From positions 1 through 5,948 of the forward strand of contig JAPPKT010000048.1 of assembly GCA_028819675.1 (NCBI GenBank): a DNA stretch of 5,948 nucleotides, written 5' to 3'. The notes beneath the pieces were generated by a model. It searched no databases. It saw only the letters and a program-made list of their open reading frames with translations, and was not told the DNA's origin. The position numbers and the translations under genes were made by a program. This DNA is from Caldilineaceae bacterium (lineage in GTDB: Bacteria > Chloroflexota > Anaerolineae > Caldilineales > Caldilineaceae). Positions 1 to 5,368 of this stretch are shown here, one piece after another (within the stretch, counting starts at the first letter, position 1; every line of letters begins with the position of its first letter).

Positions 1-25
1 CGAATAGGCCCGACCGCCCAACTGC

Positions 26-59
26 AGTGGTCAGTGGTTAGTGGTCAGTGGTCAGTGGA
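26..59. repeat. Imperfect heptamer tandem repeat (AGTGGTC, about 4.9 copies)
   Basis: Units at 26-32, 33-39, 40-46 and 47-53 read AGTGGTC, AGTGGTT, AGTGGTC and AGTGGTC, and a partial AGTGGA follows at 54-59. Only one base departs from perfect periodicity. The array lies in the non-coding stretch 1-244 ahead of gltX, where I see no gene. A 6-base inverted pair, AATAGG (3-8) and CCTATT (67-72), flanks the array and could be chance. It is most likely a slippage-prone simple repeat with no evident function. Confidence 0.85.
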
Positions 60-165
60 TGGAGGACCTATTGTGACTGGTGTGAAGTGGGGGTGCGGGT
101 TAGCTGAGGCGTGAGGTTGGCGAAGGTGTGCATCGAATTGGGATGTGCGCCGGACTGCGGGAACG

Positions 166-194
166 TTGACGCACGGGGGGCGGTGTGATAGGCT
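166..194 (+). promoter_or_regulatory. Candidate gltX promoter with extended -10
   Basis: TTGACG at 166-171 matches the sigma-70 -35 consensus at 5 of 6 positions. A 17-base spacer leads to TAGGCT at 189-194, which matches the -10 consensus at only 3 of 6. The spacer ends in TGA directly before the hexamer, giving the TGn extended -10 arrangement that offsets a weak -10. This would give a leader of about 45 bases before gltX. The tRNA promoter candidate further on has the same TGn-TAGG design. It was called by eye. Confidence 0.45.
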
Positions 195-244
195 AGCGGG
201 CGCGTTTGGGGTGGGACAGACAGGTACTTTATTTGCGAGGCTAG

Positions 245-1780
245 ATGATGACAGACAATGGGGACGGACCGGCCCGAGTTCGATTTGCGCCGAGCCCGAC
301 AGGCCATTTGCACCTGGGCGGGCTGCGGACGGCTCTTTTTGACTGGCTGTGGGCGCGGAAGACGGGGGGGCAGTTTATTTTGCGGATTGAGGATACGGAC
401 CGCAGGCGTTTTGATCCTGAGAGCCTGGACAGCCTGGTGAACGGCTTGCGCTGGTTGGGGCTGGAGTGGGACGAAGGGCCGGACATCGGCGGGCCGTGCG
501 CGCCGTATGTGCAGTCGCAGAGGCAGCAGATTTATGGAGAGAAGGCCCGGGCGCTTGTCGAAAAGGGGGCCGCCTATCGCTGCTACTGTACGCCAGAACG
601 GTTGGCAGAGATGAGGGAGGCGCAGAGGCGCGCAGGAAAGGGAACGGGCTACGACAGACATTGCCGAAATCTGTCTGACGAGGAGAGACGGGAGTGTGAA
701 GCGGCGGGAGCGCCATCGGTCATTCGCTTCGCGGTGCCCCTGGAAGGAGTTACCGTTTTCAATGACCTGTTGCGCGGCGACATTGAAGTCGAGTACCGCC
801 AGTTGCAGGATGAGGTTCTGCTCAAGGCGGACGGAATGCCGACCTATCATCTGGCGGCGATGGTGGATGACAGGTTGATGGAGATCACGCACGTCCTGCG
901 AGGCGAGGAGTGGCTGGCGACGGCGCCGATTCACAAGCTGATCGTTGACGCTTTTGGCTGGGAGATGCCGGTTCTGGTGCATTTGCCCGTGATTCTGGAT
1001 CCGAGCGGCAAGGGCAAGATGAGCAAGCGCAAGAAGATGGTGGCGGGCAAGGAGTTCCTGGCGCTGGTTCACGAGTTTCAGGATTGCGGTTATCTGCCGG
1101 ATGCGATGTTCAATTTTCTGACGAACGTGGGCTGGAATTTCGACCCGGACCAGGAGGTGTTCAGCCGCGAGGAGGCGATCGAGCGGTTCAGTCTGGAGGA
1201 GATCAATCCTTCGGCCGCGGCGCTTCCATACGAGAAGCTGGACTGGCTTAACGGGCTTTACATTCGCGAGTTGACGCCCGCGGCACTGAAGTCGGCTCTA
1301 CTGCCATTTCTGAGCCGGCAGCTCGGTGTATCTGAGGCCGAATTGGGTTCTGACCGCAAGTTGGATATTCTGGTCCCGGTTATTCAGGAGCGGATTAAAC
1401 GGCTTGACGAGGCGGCGGACTGGATTGACTGGGCTTATCAGAAGGCGGACACGATACGGTACGCCAGTCCCAAGCTATTGATTGGGCGTAAGCTGGACGC
1501 GGCGCAAAGCGTGGACATGTTGCGTGCAGGGGCAGAGCTCTTGGCGGAGGTGGAGCCGTTTGCGGCAGAGGCGATTCAGGCAGCCTTCCGGGAGAAGGCA
1601 GAGGAGCTGGGTGTGAAGGCGGGCAGCTTTTTCGGGCCGGTGCGCGGTGCGATCAGTGGGAAGAAGGTGTCGCCGCCTCTGTTTGAGAGTATTGAGGCGC
1701 TTGGACGTGAGGAGACGTTGCAGCGGCTTGCGCATGCGGTGGCGTTTTTGGAAGAGCACGTGGCAGTGGCGAGCGGTTGA
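245..1780 (+). CDS. gltX: Glutamyl-tRNA synthetase
   Basis: This class I aminoacyl-tRNA synthetase attaches glutamate to tRNA(Glu) in the cytoplasm using ATP, and in many bacteria also to tRNA(Gln). The protein is 511 residues, close to the usual family length of about 470-510. The HIGH-type signature is H23-L-G-G26 after the PSPTG stretch, and the KMSKR loop is at K258-M-S-K-R262, so both ATP-binding signatures are intact. The zinc-binding insertion keeps C113-x-C115 and C140, but the residue two after C140 is Asn where E. coli has His, so the zinc site may be altered. The C-terminal anticodon-binding region is complete. A GAGG Shine-Dalgarno at 237-240 is 4 bases from ATG245 but 7 from ATG248, so translation may begin at the second Met. 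A tRNA-Gln gene lies 133 bases downstream on the same strand. Whether the enzyme discriminates against tRNA(Gln) cannot be read here. Confidence 0.97.
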   Translation: MMTDNGDGPARVRFAPSPTGHLHLGGLRTALFDWLWARKTGGQFILRIEDTDRRRFDPESLDSLVNGLRWLGLEWDEGPDIGGPCAPYVQSQRQQIYGEKARALVEKGAAYRCYCTPERLAEMREAQRRAGKGTGYDRHCRNLSDEERRECEAAGAPSVIRFAVPLEGVTVFNDLLRGDIEVEYRQLQDEVLLKADGMPTYHLAAMVDDRLMEITHVLRGEEWLATAPIHKLIVDAFGWEMPVLVHLPVILDPSGKGKMSKRKKMVAGKEFLALVHEFQDCGYLPDAMFNFLTNVGWNFDPDQEVFSREEAIERFSLEEINPSAAALPYEKLDWLNGLYIRELTPAALKSALLPFLSRQLGVSEAELGSDRKLDILVPVIQERIKRLDEAADWIDWAYQKADTIRYASPKLLIGRKLDAAQSVDMLRAGAELLAEVEPFAAEAIQAAFREKAEELGVKAGSFFGPVRGAISGKKVSPPLFESIEALGREETLQRLAHAVAFLEEHVAVASG

Positions 1781-1813
1781 TCGAGGACGCGCTGGGGGGT
1801 CCGACGGCGGTGA

Positions 1814-1836
1814 GGAGGCCGGTCGGTCTCCCTTTT
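1814..1836 (+). terminator. Weak candidate terminator after gltX
   Basis: GGAGGC (1814-1819) pairs with GTCTCC (1826-1831) through six pairs including one G-U, around a six-base loop, and is followed by C and four Ts. It lies 34 bases after the gltX stop. The stem and T run are both short, so read-through into tRNA-Gln and its stronger terminator is likely. Confidence 0.35.
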
Positions 1837-1862
1837 GCGGGGAACTCAGGTGGGTGCTGGAT

Positions 1863-1892
1863 TTGGTTTGCGGGCGTTGAATGTGTTAGGAT
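1863..1892 (+). promoter_or_regulatory. Candidate tRNA-Gln promoter
   Basis: TAGGAT at 1887-1892 matches the -10 consensus at 4 of 6 and is preceded by TGT, which gives an extended -10. The best -35 is TTGGTT at 1863-1868 with an 18-base spacer, only 3 of 6. Transcription would begin near 1899, about 15 bases before the mature tRNA 5' end, which is a normal leader for a tRNA gene. The tRNA may also be co-transcribed with gltX. Confidence 0.4.
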
Positions 1893-1913
1893 CCGGGGCG
1901 TGAATCGTTCTGA

Positions 1914-1985
1914 TGGGGGATAGTTTAATCGGCAAAACGCCTGACTCTGGATCAGGTAATCGGGGTTCAAATCCCTGTCCCCCAG
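1914..1985 (+). tRNA. tRNA-Gln (anticodon CTG)
   Basis: The 72-base sequence folds as a complete cloverleaf. The acceptor stem TGGGGGA/TCCCCCA (1914-1920 with 1978-1984) has seven pairs. The D stem is GTTT/AAAC. The anticodon stem CCTGA/TCAGG closes the loop CTCTGGA, giving anticodon CTG, which reads CAG (Gln). The T stem is CGGGG/CCCTG with one G-U, and the T loop is TTCAAAT. The weak U1-A72 pair and the discriminator G (1985) are known identity features of bacterial tRNA(Gln). CCA is not encoded, so the CCA-adding enzyme must supply it. The 3' portion of this gene recurs in decayed form at 5675-5722. Confidence 0.97.
1938..1985 (+). repeat. Left copy of imperfect 48-base direct repeat (tRNA-Gln 3' portion)
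   Basis: This stretch of tRNA-Gln, from the anticodon stem to the discriminator base, matches 5675-5722 at 37 of 48 positions without gaps and in the same orientation. Similarity drops to about 11 of 23 upstream of it. Tyrosine recombinases of integrative elements often use tRNA 3' portions as attachment cores, which would fit this arrangement. No integrase gene is seen in the window. Confidence 0.7.
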
Positions 1986-2003
1986 TTTGAGATTGTGTGC
2001 TAC

Positions 2004-2034
2004 GCGGTTGTGATAGGGCTGGGATAGCAACCGC
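2004..2034 (+). other. Inverted repeat between tRNA-Gln and its terminator
   Basis: GCGGTTG (2004-2010) pairs perfectly with CAACCGC (2028-2034) around a 17-base loop. No T run follows, so it is not a terminator by itself. It would sit in the 3' trailer of the tRNA precursor and could influence RNase processing, or it could be chance. Confidence 0.4.
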
Positions 2035-2059
2035 AAACGAGTGGGCTGTATAAGAGTTT

Positions 2060-2100
2060 CATGACCGTCGCCATGGCTAGGCGGCGGTCGTGTGTTTTTT
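2060..2100 (+). terminator. Rho-independent terminator of the tRNA-Gln / gltX transcript
   Basis: The left arm 2060-2072 pairs with the right arm 2080-2092 as a 13-pair GC-rich stem with two G-U pairs, around a seven-base loop (2073-2079). TGTTTTTT ends at 2100 with six consecutive Ts. It lies 75 bases after the tRNA and closes the conserved block. The tRNA-like remnant begins eight bases further on. Confidence 0.88.
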
Positions 2101-2107
2101 GGGTAGG

Positions 2108-2157
2108 GTGCTTGGTGGTGGATCGGAAGGTTGCGGGTTCGAGGCCCGCTAAGCACT
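2108..2157 (+). pseudogene. tRNA-like remnant: acceptor stem plus T arm, no D or complete anticodon arm
   Basis: GTGCTTG (2108-2114) pairs with TAAGCAC (2150-2156) to form a seven-pair acceptor-like stem, the innermost pair being G-U. The T stem GCGGG/CCCGC (2133-2137 with 2145-2149) has five perfect pairs around the seven-base loop TTCGAGG, and it abuts the acceptor strand exactly as in a tRNA. Read in tRNA numbering, 2128-2132 (AGGTT) is a normal five-base variable loop, and 2116-2127 resembles the 3' side of an anticodon arm whose loop would hold GTG (His-like). Only 18 bases separate the acceptor 5' strand from the T stem, where a complete tRNA has about 41, so it cannot form a full cloverleaf. 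It may be a deleted tRNA, a captured 3' half at an integration junction, or a minihelix. Base 2157 (T) takes the discriminator position, and the ribbon-helix-helix gene ends inside the element. Confidence 0.65.
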
Positions 2158-2358
2158 ACTAAAGTGGGTTGAGTCTTTCCTGTCGGTAGTTGGTATAGGA
2201 GGCAGGGCCTTCTGGACGCCATGCTCCCGGATTCCGGGTATGTAGTAGTCGACAGCACGGCGGACAAGTTCTGTGCGCGTTTCGCCAGTCTGCTGCCGTA
2301 GTTCGTCAAGGAATTCGATCTGCTGTCTGGTGAATTGAATCTGCGCCTTGATGAGCAT
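2149..2358 (-). CDS. Ribbon-helix-helix (CopG/MetJ-type) DNA-binding protein, antitoxin-like
   Basis: This 69-residue protein fits the ribbon-helix-helix pattern. A short beta-like stretch (KAQIQF, residues 4-9) precedes a helix (about 11-23), a turn at TGET, and a second helix (about 28-38, RTELVRRAVDY). Such proteins dimerise and bind short operator repeats, often as antitoxins or copy-number regulators. The roughly 25 residues after position 44 look disordered and may bind a partner, as in antitoxins. The ATG at 2358 is preceded by AAGGGG about 6-7 bases upstream. No toxin-like gene follows: downstream on this strand lie the tRNA-like remnant, which contains the stop codon, and then the tRNA-Gln block. 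The DUF4145 gene is transcribed divergently, about 280 bases away, so control of that gene or autoregulation are both possible. The family is fairly clear, but the target is unknown. Confidence 0.75.
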   Translation of the reverse strand: MLIKAQIQFTRQQIEFLDELRQQTGETRTELVRRAVDYYIPGIREHGVQKALPPIPTTDRKDSTHFSSA

Positions 2359-2410
2359 GCGCCACCCCTTCGGATTCGGAGTCCGCGAGTTGGACCCTAG
2401 TCTCTGTCAT
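2306..2410 (-). CDS. Possible 34-codon leader ORF overlapping the RHH gene
   Basis: An ATG at 2410 opens a 34-codon frame ending in TGA at 2306, overlapping the start of the ribbon-helix-helix gene in another frame. Its ribosome binding site AGAGGAG, five bases before the ATG, is stronger than that of the ribbon-helix-helix gene. The peptide begins MTETRVQLADSE and has no recognised domain. Overlap with the downstream start would allow translational coupling. Short ORFs with good Shine-Dalgarno sites do arise by chance, so this is tentative. Confidence 0.3.
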   Translation of the reverse strand: MTETRVQLADSESEGVAHAHQGADSIHQTADRIP

Positions 2411-2514
2411 TGGTGCTCCTCTGCTTGCATATGCCATAATTTGCCGCGGGGCTTACCTCTCAGGACAAGAAGGCAGAATCGCAGCGTCGTCGAAGTGTCA
2501 TAGTCGCAAGGGGT

Positions 2515-2543
2515 TTGACATTAATCGCCGCCTCAACTCGAAT
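2515..2543 (+). promoter_or_regulatory. Candidate promoter of the DUF4145 gene
   Basis: A perfect TTGACA -35 hexamer at 2515-2520 is followed by a 17-base spacer and TCGAAT at 2538-2543, a 4 of 6 match to the -10 consensus. It directs transcription toward the DUF4145 gene, with a leader of about 90 bases. It lies in the divergent region between that gene and the ribbon-helix-helix gene. Confidence 0.5.
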
Positions 2544-2638
2544 GCACCTAGGCACTTGTTTCCCTAGAAGACGACCAACACACAGACTTTCTGACGTCAA
2601 GTTCTATCGATACCATTGCTCATTTGAAGGAGTTGCGT

Positions 2639-3298
2639 GTGGACGAAGACACTACGCCATTGTTCGAGAGCGACAGTTTTGTGTGCCCTCATTGTGGAGT
2701 GCATGCACATCAGGGGTGGGAACATATCGATTCGGAGTTTCTACTAGAGTGGGATCCTCAGGACAACGGTCACTTGAAATTCGATGGCGAGATAATGCAA
2801 TTCTCTTTGTGCGCCCGCTGCCACAAACCCGCATTTTGGGTGTTGGGCAAGATGGTTTATCCGGACACAGGGGCTTACCCCCCTGCAAGCGATGACTTTC
2901 CCGAGGAAGTTAGCGAGATCTACAATGAAGCTGGGAAAATCGCGGTCTTATCTCCCCGCGCAGCCTGCGCACTTTTGCGTTTGTGCTTGGAGATGCTTCT
3001 TAAGCGACTCGGCCAAAAGGACAACATAAACGACTCAATTGCAGACTTAGTCAAGAAGGGACTTCCATCAGAAATCCAGAGAGCAATGGACACTCTAAGG
3101 GTTACGGGCAATCAGGCAGTACATGGTGGGAAGATCAGCTTTGACGGCGACACAGATGTCGAAGGCCTTTTCAGTCTGCTAAATGCAATAGTCTACGACC
3201 GAATCACGTTACCTAAAGAGAGGATGAAAATGTACGATAGCCTTCCTTCAGGTGCCAAGAACCAGATCGCGACGAGAGATGGTAGAACGAAACCGTGA
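2639..3298 (+). CDS. Zinc-ribbon plus DUF4145 (HEPN-like) protein
   Basis: Numbered from GTG2639 (219 residues), the N-terminus holds two Cys pairs, C16-x2-C19 and C58-x2-C61, a probable zinc ribbon. The rest fits DUF4145: a hydrophobic helix with RAACALLRLCLEMLL (108-122), then GLPSEIQRAMDTLR, then the signature GNQAVHGG with N158 and H162, and a final helix with LFSLLNAIV. As I recall, DUF4145 is related to HEPN domains and also occurs fused to type I restriction subunits and in defence loci. R154-N158-H162 resembles the R-x(4-6)-H RNase motif of HEPN proteins but with a longer gap, so catalysis is uncertain. A frame also opens at TTG2624, but AAGGAG at 2627-2632 sits six bases before GTG2639 and favours that start. 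The KAP NTPase gene lies 519 bases downstream on the same strand. A role in phage defence is inference from family and neighbour. Confidence 0.82.
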   Translation: MDEDTTPLFESDSFVCPHCGVHAHQGWEHIDSEFLLEWDPQDNGHLKFDGEIMQFSLCARCHKPAFWVLGKMVYPDTGAYPPASDDFPEEVSEIYNEAGKIAVLSPRAACALLRLCLEMLLKRLGQKDNINDSIADLVKKGLPSEIQRAMDTLRVTGNQAVHGGKISFDGDTDVEGLFSLLNAIVYDRITLPKERMKMYDSLPSGAKNQIATRDGRTKP

Positions 3299-3441
3299 AT
3301 CCATATCTACTTGGCACATACTGAAATTGGATGACTACAGCAATTGCTTGGCTTGTGCCCGAATGAGTGATGTGGACTCCGGACACTCTCTAGGAATCGT
3401 GAGCTTCTGGTGGCATTCTAAGAGGGGCGGGCAGAGCAAGG

Positions 3442-3738
3442 ATGACACTTAGTGGGCTTGATTTTCTTCCCGCACTAGAACTTCGGTGTCTATCGGACGA
3501 GCAGTTACTAACGGCGGAGACGGCTTCCGACGAGTTCCGAATTAAGCACCTGATGCCCGCATTTCGCTCGGACGCGGACCTCAGCTGCGCCCTTCCCGAT
3601 CAGCGCGTAGGCTGCGATCTACTCGGCTTTGATTGCAGGGCTTACAGAGCGGTCCGTCAGCTTGCTCAGAAGTGGTGCTCTGAGCCGTCGGTTCATGGGG
3701 GAAAGGAACGGCCAAAGGAAGCCAAGTTGGTAGTCTGA
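3442..3738 (+). CDS. Open frame of 98 codons, unrecognised; may not be a gene
   Basis: The stretch 3299-3817 between the DUF4145 and KAP genes contains no gene I recognise. Its longest open frame starts at ATG3442, where AAGGA runs straight into the start codon and is too close to act as a normal ribosome binding site. The product would be 98 residues with three Cys, no membrane segment and no known motif. It ends about 80 bases before the favoured KAP start. I see no clear terminator or strong promoter in the gap. It could be a small accessory protein, a decayed gene or a chance frame. Confidence 0.25.
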   Translation: MTLSGLDFLPALELRCLSDEQLLTAETASDEFRIKHLMPAFRSDADLSCALPDQRVGCDLLGFDCRAYRAVRQLAQKWCSEPSVHGGKERPKEAKLVV

Positions 3739-3817
3739 CTTGCTGGTTGGCGGCCATATCTCGACCTGCGGATGGATGCAGTCATACTCAAAAGAATACA
3801 GAAGGACTCAAAAAGCA

Positions 3818-5281
3818 ATGGGAGTAAGAATACGACCAAGGGAAATCAAAGTCCCCGACTACGATCCCTTCGACAATGATCTGCTCAATTGGACGGAAAC
3901 TGTAGAAGTGCTCACGCGCCTCGTAAGAGCAATTGAAGGGCCTTCTGTCTTAGCAGTTGACGCCGCATGGGGAAATGGCAAATCAACTTTTATAAGGATT
4001 TGGGCCCAGTATCTGCGGAATAAGGGCTTTTCCACCGTAGAGTTCAATGCATGGGAGACAGATTATTCAAGTGACCCTTTTGTTGCTCTTTCCTCCGAAC
4101 TGACGGACGGCCTCACCAGGAATGGGATCGACAAATCTTTAGCGGAGAAGCTGGATGGCATCAAGGAAGCTGGGACTGAGGTATTGAGACGATCAGCTCC
4201 AGCTCTGATTCGATTGGCCACCGCAGGGCTACTTGACGTCAGCCCATTCATTGAACAAGGAATCGGCGAATTGCTTGGTACCTACGCCGAGACCAAGTTG
4301 GCCGAGTACGGCGAGACCAAGGAAGCAGTTCGAGAGTTCAGGTGCGTCCTACAGGACTTGGCGAAGTCCATATCTTCCCAAAGTGGTGGCCAGCCACTAG
4401 TGATCTTTATCGACGAATTGGATCGATGTCGACCCTCATACGCAATTGAGTTGCTGGAAATTGCAAAGCACTTTTTTGCAGTAGACCATGTTGTATTTGT
4501 GTTGGCCGTCAATCGCGCCGAGCTTGCACATTCGATAAGGGCTCTCTATGGGAGTGAATTTGATGCAACTGGCTATATGCGCCGCTTCATCGATGTCGAC
4601 CTCCAACTCCCCGCTCCTGACAGGCAGGAATTTGTAGACGCGATGCTTACGAATTCCATGGGAGACGATAGGTCGCATCATGGAATGGCACGACTCTTGA
4701 AAGGGGTCCATACAAATGAAAGGAGACTCCTACAAGCCTTTTTCAGCGTACACAACATCAGTCTGCGCAGAATCTCTCAGGCCATTCATCGGCTAGGACT
4801 TGCGTTGACCTTGTTGCCGAATGACAGCCGCCTTGAATTCCTGCCCATGGTTACATCTTTGATTCTGAGGACCATTAACCCTGAAATGTACTATAGTTTC
4901 TTCGGAGGCGATGTGTCCGACCTCGATGTAGCCGACAAAGTCTTTGTCAGCCCTCAGTTTAGTGCACTCCGCTATAGCGACGAAGGAGTCTTGTTTGAAA
5001 CCATGCTGATTCTTGCTACTCATGAAGGCAGCATTGGCGAGAAGCGAAGGGTAAACCGTAGTGATGAGACTCTATCACCGCTGATGAGGCGGTATCAAGG
5101 ATGGACGTCAAAGCCACCCGAGGAAGCAGATAGTGAGCATGCTTCTCGCGTTCTAAGCAGAGTGACAGAGTACACGCATGCGTTGAATGCAACGCTGCGT
5201 GGGCAAAGTATTGGCTTTAAGAGTGCTATGGAACTGCTTGAGCTCTTTTCGGAGAAGCTAGTGAACGGACAATCGAGTTAG
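3818..5281 (+). CDS. KAP-family P-loop NTPase
   Basis: KAP NTPases are STAND-like ATPases; bacterial members include the phage-exclusion protein PifA of plasmid F, and many lie in defence islands. Numbered from ATG3818 (487 residues), Walker A is A-A-W-G-N-G-K55-S-T, with the WGxGKS form typical of KAP. An FNAWE motif follows near residue 75. Walker B is LVIFIDELDRC, with D199, E200 and the D202-R-C204 triad that marks the family. AVNR near residue 230 fits sensor 1, and YMRRFIDVDLQLP near 255-267 matches the usual KAP stretch after it. Between the Walker motifs many KAP proteins carry two membrane helices; here only a mildly hydrophobic stretch appears (about 128-150), so the protein is probably cytosolic. 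The frame stays open back to TTG3740 and includes ATG3776, but only ATG3818 has a plausible site, AAGGA 11 bases upstream. The C-terminal 200 residues match nothing I know and may be the sensor or effector-binding part. Confidence 0.87.
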   Translation: MGVRIRPREIKVPDYDPFDNDLLNWTETVEVLTRLVRAIEGPSVLAVDAAWGNGKSTFIRIWAQYLRNKGFSTVEFNAWETDYSSDPFVALSSELTDGLTRNGIDKSLAEKLDGIKEAGTEVLRRSAPALIRLATAGLLDVSPFIEQGIGELLGTYAETKLAEYGETKEAVREFRCVLQDLAKSISSQSGGQPLVIFIDELDRCRPSYAIELLEIAKHFFAVDHVVFVLAVNRAELAHSIRALYGSEFDATGYMRRFIDVDLQLPAPDRQEFVDAMLTNSMGDDRSHHGMARLLKGVHTNERRLLQAFFSVHNISLRRISQAIHRLGLALTLLPNDSRLEFLPMVTSLILRTINPEMYYSFFGGDVSDLDVADKVFVSPQFSALRYSDEGVLFETMLILATHEGSIGEKRRVNRSDETLSPLMRRYQGWTSKPPEEADSEHASRVLSRVTEYTHALNATLRGQSIGFKSAMELLELFSEKLVNGQSS

Positions 5282-5368
5282 TCGTTTTCATGGATTTTCC
5301 TAATTCGTTTGCGCGCGCGAGACACCCCCGCCGGTTGCCGAAGGCCACCTGCCAGCTCTTTGATGGGG

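Noticed and set aside
26..59. Heptamer array considered as a CRISPR or iteron-type origin
   Set aside because: Units are only seven bases with no spacers, and no initiator gene or AT-rich unwinding region is nearby.
68..1072. Open minus-strand frame of 334 codons antisense to gltX
   Set aside because: It lies mostly opposite a clear gltX gene, has Arg/Pro/Gln/His-rich text with no domain, and is an expected by-product of GC-rich codon usage.
1653..2309. Minus-strand frame of 218 codons crossing gltX, tRNA-Gln and its terminator
   Set aside because: It is read antisense through an intact tRNA gene and a terminator hairpin, and resembles known spurious antisense-tRNA translations.
2515..2895. 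Plus-strand frame of 126 codons ahead of and over the DUF4145 gene
   Set aside because: It overlaps the DUF4145 gene in another frame, starts on the -35 hexamer of the candidate promoter, and has no motif.
3252..3452. Plus-strand frame of 66 codons overlapping the end of the DUF4145 gene
   Set aside because: No ribosome binding site or motif, and it overlaps the end of the conserved gene; likely chance.
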